A DNA stretch of 22,386 bases from BRH-c25 sp012519325 (GTDB taxonomy: Bacteria > Bacillota > Clostridia > Lutisporales > Lutisporaceae), in NCBI GenBank assembly GCA_050950645.1, contig JBMNHZ010000004.1, forward strand, positions 1-22,386, given 5' to 3'. Below are positions 7,533 to 17,000 of the stretch, one piece after another. The notes beneath the pieces are model-generated. The model was not told the origin of the DNA, ran no database searches, and was given only the letters and a program-made list of their open reading frames with translations. Each line of letters opens with the position of its first letter. Position 1 is the first letter of the stretch. A program made the translations under genes and the position numbers.

Positions 7533-8757
7533 CCAGTAATTCCTTGGTGAGAGTTTCTTTAACTGGCCTGGCGTTATGTACGGACCTAGGTTTTCTCTCT
7601 ATTAAGTCAATGTAGTGTTCTAAGCGATATTGGGTATTACCGGGGCTATACTGCCGAGAGTAAGTTGCAATTACTTTTCCCTCATATAGTATGCAGATAC
7701 TATTGGCGTAACCTTTTACGGTAACATCCTTCCGGAGATATTTTGTGGGAACTGAGTAATTGTTTTTTTCATAGCGAACAGTAGAAAAGTCATCAACCTT
7801 AGCTATGGCTGTTTTACTTGTATCAAAGCGATATCTCGGAATAACATTTAGTAACTTGACTTCTTCTTGGTACATTACTTTAACAGGATGCTGGCGGCGT
7901 TCAACTTTATGGTTTTCACGATAGCTGATACAGTCGTTCAAAAGTTTACGATTTAGTTCCTCTATGTCTGCTACTCTGGGAACAGGTACAAGGAAGTTCC
8001 TTCTGGAATAGCCGACCAAGCTTTCTACAAGACCCTTCTCATTACCGCTGGCTGGATTACAAAAATCCAGAGAGAATGCATAGTGAGCACTGAAAGAAAA
8101 ATATCTATTCTGTGGTTTTGCATAAATGCCGAAGCCCTCTTTTACAGCAACCTTGGCATTGTCGAAGATTAAACGTCTTGGAATGCCGCCGAAGAAATCA
8201 AACATAAGCTGTTGCGCTTCTAAAAAGGTTTCTTCATTGGCAGCTTTATATGCCTGAACAAATATGTCACAACTGTAGCATAATCGACCGCAAAAGGTAT
8301 GTACCTTAGTCTTCCGACCATCTATATATACTGTAGCTTCACCCCAGTCGATTTGAATGGCTTCGCCAGGCTCATAAGAAAGAGGAACACTGCTTTGTGG
8401 AGGAACTGTTTTTTCAGCTCTTAGGTTTCTAACTGCAGTACGTATAGTAGAGTAAGATCCTGTAAAATTTTCCTCTGCCACTAGACGGTCATAAATCTTT
8501 TTGGCAGTATGCTTTTGCTTCTTTAGGTTCTCATCTTCATCTTCTTTAAAGCAACTAAGAATGAAAGTTTTAACAGCATCAGTAATGATATCAGGTTTTC
8601 TCTCATAAGTTTTCCTTACATCAGGATGAGTGGAACCTTCACAGTACTTTTTGACGGTTTGTCTTGAGATACCTAAGCTTTTGGCAATAGAGCGTATGGA
8701 TTCACCGTCTGAATAACGGGTACGAATCGCTGAATAAATGTCCACTTCAATAATCAC
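7527..8757 (-). pseudogene. istA: 5' part of istA of IS21-a, cut by IS21-b
   Basis: This is the N-terminal four fifths of an IS21 transposase. It has a helix-turn-helix near residues 20-42 (GESIRSIAKSLGISRQTVKK) and a DDE core: D140 (IQIDWGEA), D202 (IFDNAKVAV) and E248 (GNEKGLVE), numbered from the upstream ATG at 8766. The open frame runs on into IS21-b sequence and ends at 7429, adding about 30 foreign residues after KELLDW. The ATG at 8766 lies only one base from AAGGAGG, so the GTG at 8757 (eight bases away) is the better start. All catalytic residues remain, but the C-terminal 80 residues are replaced. Partial activity cannot be excluded. Confidence 0.88.
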
Positions 8758-8773
8758 ACCTTTCATTCCTCCT

Positions 8774-8799
8774 TGTAAAATACTTGATAATATTTTACA
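8774..8799. promoter_or_regulatory. Inverted repeat just upstream of istA of IS21-a
   Basis: TGTAAAATA at 8774-8782 is perfectly inverted at 8791-8799 with an 8-bp loop. It lies between the terminal repeat and the istA ribosome site. It could be an operator or a 5' leader hairpin that lowers transposase translation. Confidence 0.4.
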
Positions 8800-8839
8800 G
8801 GATTTTTATGATAGGTGGTAAACTAATTCACTGTCAAAA

Positions 8840-9040
8840 GGCTCTAAAGTGGTACACTTTTACAATATCATTTATACAGCAGTAAAAAAGGAAAACACTG
8901 TGGTTTTGGATGAAAAGTGGAGGAGCATTGAGCTTATCAAAATTGATGTGCCGTTAAATGCCAGGACAATGTCCTTTGTCATTTCACCGGGGCTTAACGA
9001 CGAAATAAAAGTTGACGCATTTACCATGGTTTCAAATTAA
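8840..9040 (+). pseudogene. Displaced 3' end of the S-layer-like protein gene started at 2161
   Basis: The frame GGC TCT AAA GTG runs to TAA at 9038-9040. It encodes the missing second half of the jelly-roll domain: VVHFYNIIYTAVKK, then KWRSIELIKIDVP, then SFVISPGLNDEIKVDAFTMV. This order (strand, W-containing strand, then a final DxF/V strand) is how CBM4_9-like domains end, and the upstream part stops in the middle of such a domain. A GTG at 8849 is in frame but has no ribosome site. Reconstructed, the host protein would be about 600 residues. The exact junction cannot be fixed because no clean target duplication is present. Confidence 0.75.
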
Positions 9041-9050
9041 GAATATAAAA

Positions 9051-9073
9051 AGGGGGCGACTTGATCGCTCCCT
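9051..9073. terminator. Bidirectional terminator between convergent genes
   Basis: AGGGGGCGA at 9051-9059 pairs with TCGCTCCCT at 9065-9073 with one mismatch and a 5-nt loop. It is flanked by AAAA on the left and a T-rich stretch on the right. It lies between the end of the S-layer-like gene and the end of the TolC-like gene, so it can serve both. Confidence 0.7.
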
Positions 9074-9089
9074 TTGTGATTCTTGTCTT

Positions 9090-10253
9090 CTACTTTGTTG
9101 ATTGTGTGTAGCTGTACTGGGTAAGTGCCATGTACTGAGCGTTGAGATTGACTATTGCCGTATTCAGCGTGTTCTTCAAATCCTTTAAAGCGGATTCACT
9201 TTTGCTCAGCTCAATCGGCGCAAGTAGATTCAGTGTGTGTTTGAGCCTGTCGTTCTTGACTGTTGTCTCCATATTTGCAACACTTTTCTTTAAGTTTTCG
9301 ATTGTTTCCATAAGGGTGATGATTCCTGAATATTGCATTTTGAGTGATATATCTAATTCTTTTACAGCTTCATCATACTGGTATTGGGCATTTTCATAAT
9401 CTCTGTTTGCATCATAAAGCATTTTGTCGAATTCATTTCTGGCCGTGTCGGTCATTCTTTTCATCTTATCATAATTGTCATCATACTCGCTATTTACCAG
9501 AAACTGCTTGTATTTTGCCAGATCAACCGCTTTCTTAGCTGAGAAAAATGCGGGATTGTTATTCAGATTGTCCTCTTTGATCTTATCAAGATCTATTGCT
9601 GATATATCAGGAATACGTATCGTCATGTCTATATCATCATTATTTACATCCAATTCTTTTCCTATTTCTTTGCTAAGGGTTTTCATCTTGTCTTCCAGGG
9701 ATGAAAAAGCTGCGTCGTATTCCGTTTTGGCTGATTTATAAGCATTTTCCGCCTGGGAAAGATTATTTTTTGTATATTCGCCAATATCAAAGTAAATTTT
9801 CGCTATTTCCAGGTCCTTTTGAGCAAGCTCCATAGCCCGTTGTGCATTATCCAGAGCATATTTGGCTTTCATAACTTCATAATAAGCCATTGTTACATTG
9901 TAGTCAGAAGCTCGTTTCAGGTCGTTCTTATTGAAAATTTCCTGTTTAACAGCATAATTTGCGGTTTCAAGTGCTACCTGGTTGTTGATTCTTCCTTCTG
10001 CCTTGCCGGCAGCTGTACTAGCTTTTACCCCTCTGTTGGCATTGAAATTATCACTCATTATTGTATAGTCTTCTTTTTTCTGATTTATATAGTTTTGCTG
10101 GAGTTTGTACTGAACGTCATTCTCAAGAGCCAGTGCCTTTGCTTCTTCAAGAGTCAGTATGGTCTTTACGCCTGAGTCCCCTGCAACGGTAACGACGGAT
10201 AAAAACATTACCATGCATAATGTAAGTGCCAAGGCTTTGCAAATTTTCTTCAT
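9090..10253 (-). CDS. Secreted TolC-family (outer-membrane-efflux-like) coiled-coil protein
   Basis: A 387-residue protein with a clear signal peptide (MKKICKALALTLCMVMFLSV, cleavage near VAGDS). The mature start LTLEEAKALALENDVQYKL is the hallmark opening of TolC/OEP proteins. Two long alpha-helical blocks follow (about residues 95-190 and 255-385; the first contains AYYEVMKAKYALDNAQRAME and GEYTKNNLSQAENAYKSAK). These form the two halves of the family. It is shorter than proteobacterial TolC (over 450 residues), and I see no clear beta-barrel strands. In clostridia such proteins occur without a known outer membrane and their role is unsettled. The start at 10253 has GGGAGGT six bases upstream on the minus strand. 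No transporter gene is adjacent. Confidence 0.88.
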   Translation of the reverse strand: MKKICKALALTLCMVMFLSVVTVAGDSGVKTILTLEEAKALALENDVQYKLQQNYINQKKEDYTIMSDNFNANRGVKASTAAGKAEGRINNQVALETANYAVKQEIFNKNDLKRASDYNVTMAYYEVMKAKYALDNAQRAMELAQKDLEIAKIYFDIGEYTKNNLSQAENAYKSAKTEYDAAFSSLEDKMKTLSKEIGKELDVNNDDIDMTIRIPDISAIDLDKIKEDNLNNNPAFFSAKKAVDLAKYKQFLVNSEYDDNYDKMKRMTDTARNEFDKMLYDANRDYENAQYQYDEAVKELDISLKMQYSGIITLMETIENLKKSVANMETTVKNDRLKHTLNLLAPIELSKSESALKDLKNTLNTAIVNLNAQYMALTQYSYTQSTK

Positions 10254-10356
10254 CTAAGTACCTCCCGGTTCGGATTCGTTAAGCATCTACTTTATATACG
10301 AAATTAATGATTAAATTGTTTCAACTTATGCTGATTTGTGCTTAAGCTGTAAATAT

Positions 10357-10384
10357 ATTATAGCACTAAATTGAGAATAATCAA
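10357..10384 (-). promoter_or_regulatory. Candidate sigma-A promoter for the TolC-like gene
   Basis: Read on the minus strand, TTGATT (10384-10379) and TATAAT (10362-10357) are 16 bp apart. Transcription would start about 100 bp before the ATG at 10253. Confidence 0.5.
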
Positions 10385-10397
10385 ATGTTATGTAGAG

Positions 10398-10426
10398 TTG
10401 CATGTTTACCTGCAGTGGTATAAAAT
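10398..10426 (+). promoter_or_regulatory. Weak candidate promoter for the S-layer-like paralogue at 10538
   Basis: TTGCAT at 10398-10403 and TAAAAT at 10421-10426 are 17 bp apart. A TATAAT also occurs at 10430-10435 but lacks a good -35 box. The remaining divergent intergenic region (10254-10510) is AT-rich and shows no other structure I can support. Confidence 0.3.
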
Positions 10427-10537
10427 TAGTATAATAAAGCAAAGAGAAATGACGGAAATGGAACAAATAAATAAAACTTCCGGTCTAATATAGGTAATGA
10501 TTGGGGAAATTTGATTATGGGTTTAAGGAGGTTGGCA

Positions 10538-13500
10538 ATGAAAAAGCAAAAGATGCTGGCAGTTTTGATGGCGGCAGTTATTATGATAGCTTCCATGCCT
10601 TGTCTGACTGTTCAGGGAGATACCATCGGTAAGGAGGCTCAAGCCTGCAAGGAACTAAAGATTCTTATAGGCGCGGATGCAAGCGGAGTGACATCCCAGT
10701 ATTTATCTACAACACCTACCAGGATACAGGCATTTATAATAGTCCTGAGGCTGAAGGGGCTTTATGAAGAAGCTTCCAATTATGAAGGGGAAAGGAACTT
10801 CAAGGATGCTGACACGGTTGGCTGGGCAAAAAACTATATGGCTTATGCTAAGGACAATCCGGATTTAGGCTGGGGAGGGTATCCCGACGGTACTTTTGCT
10901 CCCGGCTAAAAAAATAGATGGACAGGCTTTCTACAAAGTTATGCTGGAAACTTTAGGATATAAGCAGGATGTGGATTTTACATATGCGGAGACCCTGGAA
11001 TTTGCAGAAGAAATAGGTCTCGTGGATGATGCGGGTGACATAGAGAAAATCAAATCCTTTACAGTGAATGACATAGCAATAGGTATATATAATGCATTAA
11101 ATACAAAACCCGCTGATTCCGATAAGAAGCTTATCAGCGTAATGGTGGAGAACAACATAATTGATTCGGAAGACGCGGTGGCTGCAGGCTTTGCCCTGGA
11201 TGCGAAAAAAGCCGGGGTAGTAAGTTTTAATGCAGTATCCAATACCAAGATTCAGGTAGAGTTTGAAGAGGAAATATTGCTTGCAGAAGGCCGATGTGGA
11301 AATATCAGAGCTGAATGGGGATTCAAGGCTGTCGGTTCTGTCTGTCGAGTCGGAGGGCAGAAGGGCTGTGATAACCACAACAGAGGCTAAGCCCTTCCAT
11401 GCTTATGAAATTGAAATTAATACACTGATACCTACCAATGGAATGGTAGTTAAGGGATACAAGAATAGATTTGTTGCGATGCCCAGGGACACTGTCAAAC
11501 CTACAGTGAAGCATGAGCTGCTGGGCAGGAACGAGATATTGCTTACCTTCAGTGAAGAAATGGACAGAAGCTCTGCGGAGGACATTTCTCAAACTATATA
11601 ATTGATAACAGCAGGGAGGACGTTGATGATACTGAGTGCAGATCTTAGTGAATCCGGAAAGTCTGTGCTGTTGAGAACCACAAATATGAATTCCAGCAGT
11701 CCCTATGGAATTGTGGTAAGAGATGTATGTGACCTTGCAGGAAACAGCATTGCCAGGTATAGGGAGGCTTTTTACATTGACAGTTACGACTCCAAAGCAC
11801 CTTCAATTACTAATCGTGAAGTCGGAGAATAATACCACGTTAATTGTAACCTTCAATGAAAGAATTAGCAGGGCAACTGCAGAGGACATAAATAATTATG
11901 ACATTGACGGTCTTGCGATTATGGAAGCCGAGCTGGACGAAACCGGAAGGGTTGTTACCCTTACAACCGAACCTCAGGATCCCAGGACTACATATAAGCT
12001 TATAGTATCGGATATTGAGGATACATGGGGCAATGCCATGTACAGGAAGGAATTCGGATTTGTTGCGGACAGCAGCAGAGCCAGGGCTGCAGTAGTGGCT
12101 ATTTCGGGAAATGAGGTTCAGGTTACATTTACTAAAAAAATGGATAGGGAGTCAGCTGAGGATATAAATAACTATTCCATCGACAATGGCTTGAATGTGA
12201 AAGAAGCTATCCTGGATGATACCGGAAAAGTTGTAACCCTTATAACCTCGAACCAGACTCTTAGAGAGGTGTATAACCTTACAATTTCAAATGTATACGA
12301 TGCATGGGGGAACAGTATAAGCACTACTACGGGAAAATTCGGTGGTATGTCTAAGGATTCCAGAGATTTGAGCTATTCGGCAAAGAGCATTGGAAACGGG
12401 ATAGTATTAACCTTTAATAAGAGAGTTGACAGGGAAACTGCGGAAGATGTGTTCAATTATATTCTGGATAAATCCCTGGGATATGCCGCAAAAGCCGAGC
12501 TGGATGATTCGGGCAGGGTTGTGACCCTACTGACGGCAGAGCACAGCAGCGGCAGGATATATACTATTACGGTGGAAAATGTCAAGGACATATTTGGCCA
12601 AAGAATCAGCACCGATACAAGAGTAAGCACAAAGAAATTTGCCGGAGCAGGCAGCAGTACAGCAGCCGGCGGCGGGGCATTAAATCTTGAAACAGTAGTG
12701 ACTATAAATGAAAATACAATAGACCTGGTTTTCAGCAGCGAGTTGACCGACGATGAGCTGGCGGACATGGCTGTCAAGGTAAGAGTACCTGATGATTACG
12801 GTTACGATCTGCCTTCCAAGCTAAGTTATATTAAGTACTTTGTTGACAACAAAAAGAATGTAAGGCTTCAGTTTAAGACTGACTCGGATAACAATCCCGA
12901 AGTATTTGAAGCCGGGAATATATATGAGGTTGAAGTAATAAATATAGACAGGCTTAACAGCAGGGATGATGCAAATGTCAAGCTGTTTGCGGGAACAAGC
13001 AATCCCAATGAGGCGCCGGAGATTTTGGAAGTCACCGCTTTAAACAGCACCGCTGTTGAAGTTCTGTTCAGCGAACCGGTAAAGGGTATTACTGCCGCAA
13101 GGTTTGAAATAGAAGATGGTATAGATATTTCGGGTGTTTCGGTAAAAAACAGCGATGAGATTACCGATAGGGTACTGATTTATTTAAGCAATAAAACCAA
13201 GCTTGATGATGATGAATACAAGCTTTATGTGAAAACGGGAATTAAGGATGCTGCAGGATTCAGTCCCCTTAATACAAAAAACCTGACATCCGGAAAGTAC
13301 TTTGAATTTGACGGAGATTCGACTGAAAATGAGCCTCCTTTTGTGGAATCGGATATTACGGTTCTGGACAGCTATACAATACAGTTTATGTTTAATGAGG
13401 AGATCGGAGATATAAGCAATAGCTCATTCTCGGTAAAAAGGACATCAGGCAGTTCGGCGAACATTAGTATTTCAAAGGCGGTTTTGTCCGATGACAGGAG

Positions 13501-13960
13501 GACTGTTACTCTTTATCTGAACAGCAGGTATACAGGGCTCAGCTCGGACTATGAATATGAGCTTGTAATCAACAGCTCAGTCAGAGATTTGCAGGGTATG
13601 GCAGTTGATTCTTCCGACAGGAGAGTGGAATTTGACGGAGATGACATTGAACTGGAAGAGCTGGAGATCATATCAGCATACATAGATGAGGATAATAAGG
13701 TGATCACATTGATAGCCAACAGGGAGCTTAATATAAGCAGCCTTAGCATGAGCGATTTTAAACTCTCAGGCGCAGGCTACTATGGAAGTTCATCAGACAA
13801 GGTAAGGTATGATAACAATTCAATAACCATAACTCTGAGGAATGAGCTTGATGAAGATGAGGAACTGACAATAGAATTTACTTCAGCCGGCAGAGGGAAA
13901 ATAAGAGATTTGAACGGACAGAGTCTTTCTACCGAGGAGATTGAAGTAAGGACCAACTGA
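10538..13960 (+). pseudogene. Secreted S-layer-like protein with SbsA-type Ig repeats, broken by five frameshifts
   Basis: The start is ATG 10538 (MKKQKMLAVL), preceded by AAGGAGG with 7-nt spacing; in-frame ATGs upstream lack this. The product would be about 1139 residues. It has a signal peptide and an SLH-like N-terminal region of about 220 residues paralogous to the protein at 2161 (DTIGKEAQACKELKILIGAD, LETLGYKQDVDFTYAETLEF). About eight SbsA/Big_5-like Ig repeats follow; the clearest four share SAEDI-NY-ID, then VVTL, then a D-WGN motif. The frame breaks at about 10907 (+1), 11290 (+1), 11590 (-1), 11627 (+1) and 11815 (+1); the part from about 11816 to 13960 is open. The breaks are either real decay or sequence errors. 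The intact protein would be a wall-exposed structural or adhesion protein. Confidence 0.85.
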
Positions 13961-13987
13961 TACAGGCGGCATGTACAATGAATAAAA

Positions 13988-14021
13988 AGATACTCTTGCT
14001 GTTTATACGGCAAGAGTATCT
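13988..14021 (+). terminator. Intrinsic terminator after the SbsA-type gene
   Basis: AGATACTCTTGC at 13988-13999 pairs perfectly (12 bp) with 14010-14021 around a 10-nt loop, followed by CTTTATATATATT. Confidence 0.85.
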
Positions 14022-14045
14022 CTTTATATATATTAATTGTACGAA

Positions 14046-14075
14046 TTTACAAATTATGATAAAATTGGATATAAT
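14046..14075 (+). promoter_or_regulatory. Promoter of the subtilase gene
   Basis: TTTACA at 14046-14051 and a perfect TATAAT at 14070-14075 are separated by 18 bp. The predicted start near 14082 leaves only about 15 nt before the TTG start, just enough for the ribosome site GAAGGGGG. This argues against any start upstream of 14082. Confidence 0.6.
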
Positions 14076-14096
14076 TTGTATGAAGGGGGTTATGCC

Positions 14097-17000
14097 TTGA
14101 AAGGAAATAAGATAAAAGTTTTCACTTTGATGGTCGTATTATCTATATCTTTTTCCCTTGTATTTAGCAGTGTAACATGCTATGCGGAAGTGGAGAGGCA
14201 ATACAAGGATAAGGCGGCTTCGCAGGAACAGGAAGATTCTCAGGATCGGCCGGCATATAGAGAAGGAGAGCTGCTGATTAAATTCAGGGATGGGACAAGC
14301 AGTCACGGGATGTCTGCATTTTCTTCGGAAAATGGTTTAGATATGATAAAGTTCTTTGATTCCCTGAATATTGGGCTGTATTCCATCAGTAGAGGCAAAA
14401 GTGTAAATAAAGCTATTAGAACTTTAGAGGACAATGATGAAATAGAATATATTCAACCTAATTACCTGTATTATCCGACATTGATTCCTAACGATTACTA
14501 TTACGATTTGCTTGATGGATTGGACTATATTGATGCTCCTGAGGCCTGGGACATTACTCAGGGCAGTGGTGTTGTAGTTGCGGTTATCGACACTGGGATA
14601 GACTACAATCATCCTGAACTGTCAGGCAGGATGTGGGTGAATCCGGGAGAGATTGACGGCAATGGCTTGGATGATGATGGCAATGGATATATAGATGATA
14701 TATATGGCTGGGATTTTTATTCGGATGACAATTCCGTATTTGACGATGAATATGATGACGAGCATGGAACCCATGTTGCGGGAATCATTGCCGCTGAAGA
14801 AAACGATGATGGTATAATCGGCGTAGCCCCCGAGGCAAAGATAATGTCTTTGAAATTTATCGGACCGGACGACGGGACAACGGCTGATGCAATTGAGGCA
14901 ATAGAATATGCCAGGGAAATGGGAGTAAAGGTAGTCAACTGCTCCTGGGGCGGAAATTCTAATAATTTGGCATTGAAGCAGGCTATTGAAGAATCGGATA
15001 TGCTTTTCGTTGTTGCGGCAGGGAATAACGGCAGAAATATTGATGTATTACCTGCATATCCGGCTGCTTATGACAGCAGCAATATTTTAACGGTTGCTAA
15101 TGTCAGAAACGGTGAAATACTTGGCCCCAGCTCCAATTATGGGGCGGTATCGGTAGACGTTGGCGCACCGGGCCATAGAATATTAAGCACCGTCAGCGGA
15201 GCGGTATACGGTATCGCAGCCGTGGGTGCATCTGGCATAGGGACAGCAGGCACAGGATATGCCTTTGTGGCGCCCTTTGGGCTTGAAGATATGGATCAGG
15301 CTGATGCCGATGATTTGCTCTTAAGAGCTCTGACCGAGGCCGGTATAGATACCAGTGACCGGATATTACTGGTGGATGATGACGGGAATGATGAAGATAA
15401 ATACTATAATGCACATGAAGTATACGCTGATGCTCTTCAAAACAATGGTTATACAAATATCACAGAAGCATATGTACCCTCAGATGCCAGCAGCTTGCCT
15501 GACAGTGTTGATATGATGTCTTACGATGCTGTATTATGGTTTACAGGGTACACCTATGGTACGTATGATGAATATGGTAATTGGATCACTACTTTGACAG
15601 ATGACGACCAGGGAAAGCTGATGGATTATCTCGATGCAGGAGGAACACTGATACTATTCGGAGAAGATGCTTTGGAAGATATTGAAGAAAGTACTCTTGT
15701 AAGTGACTATTTTGGAATTGATGTGTCAGTTTTGGATTATGGGCGCAATCAAAGCATTGCAGGTGCTGCAGGGACTGCATTCGAAACGGTGCATTATGAT
15801 ATTCCGTCAGGGCCTTACTATTACAGGGATCATTTGGAGATTACAGGTACAGATACTAAGCCCCTGTTATACTATCCTGAGGATCATGGGGCATTTTATG
15901 ACTATTTGACCGGTACCTCAATGGCGGCGCCCCATGTCAGCGGAATTGCGGCATTGCTTTTGAGCAAGAATCCGAACCTCACCGTTGCCGAGCTGAAATA
16001 TGCTATAATGAACAGCGGTACATACTTGGAAGAATTGGACGGAAAGACTGTCTCAGGCAATATGGTTAACGCCTTTAATGCCTTGAATGCGGTTCCGGCT
16101 GATACCCCTGCAGATCCTCCAGTTGATCCTCCCGTTGATCCGCCTTCGGTTGGTGGCAAGAAAGGCGGCGGTGGAGGTGGAGGCGGAGGAGACGGCGGTG
16201 GCAGCGGCGCACCGGCTCCCCCTAATCCTTCTATAGACAGTCTGATTGCTGTGGCATTAAAGAATGCGAAAGATAAAGCAGATATAGAAATAGCTATGGT
16301 AAAGATAAATGATTATGAATCCGTGTCAATGAAGGGAAAGACCCTTGAGGATTTAAGCAAGGCAGGAAGGCCTTTGACATTAAAGGGTTTAAATACAGAA
16401 GTCAGTATTCCTGCCGACGCATTTATAACTGAAGAGGTCAGGAAGCATTTAAGTGACAGCACCGCTAAGTTGAGTTTTAATATTAAGGAACTGACGGGGG
16501 AAGATGCGAAAGCCCTTTCAGGCGATGCTTCATCCGGCATATACAGAATTAGCGATAGAGTATTTCAGTTTACCGTAGAGTTGAAAACGGATAAAGAAAC
16601 GCTGAGCATCAATCAATTCACTAATAATCTTATTATTACTATAAAGCTAAGCCCGGAAGAGATGGACGGTATCGATACCAATAAGCTTGGGGTTTATCAC
16701 TATAACGAAGAGAAGAAAACCTGGGAATATGCAGGCGGGGTGTTTAATGCCAAGACCGGCACAATAACCTTCGATACCGGCCATTTTAGCAAATTCACTG
16801 TTATGAGGACGGAGAGCATCTATACGGATATTGCAAGGCACTGGGCAAAGCCGGAGATAGAATTAATGGCTTCAAAGCATATAATAGAAGCCGATGCAAG
16901 TAAGAAATTCGGTCCCGATGTGAATATCACAAGGGCGGAAATTGTCAAAATGCTTGTTAATGTACTGAGGTATAATCCCGATAAGAATGTAGACTTGATT

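Larger units (their letters stand above)
3758..8836 (-). mobile_element. IS21-family element IS21-a, split by a second IS21 element
   Basis: The outer ends match as inverted repeats: TGTCAATGAATTTCTTTACC from 3758 and, on the minus strand from 8836, TGACAGTGAATTAGTTTACC. Genes istA then istB lie on the minus strand. The span is 5079 bp; removing IS21-b and one CCCAGT copy leaves 2460 bp, the normal IS21 size. Related copies of the terminal sequence recur inside the left end near 3781, 3807 and 3839, the multiple transposase-binding sites expected of IS21. I could not find a clean target duplication outside the two ends: the left flank reads GTCTGAA and the right flank AAAGGCTCTAAA. Confidence 0.85.

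Noticed and set aside
8849..9040. Independent small gene starting at GTG 8849
   Set aside because: It has no ribosome site, and its sequence completes the jelly-roll domain cut off at 3753.
11723..11815. Separate gene starting at 11723
   Set aside because: The first 30 or so residues are an out-of-frame reading of the preceding Ig repeat; real protein character in this frame starts only after the frameshift at about 11815.
14037..14096. TTG start at 14037 for the protease
   Set aside because: It lies upstream of the -10 box of the likely promoter, has no ribosome site, and would put 20 polar residues before the signal peptide.
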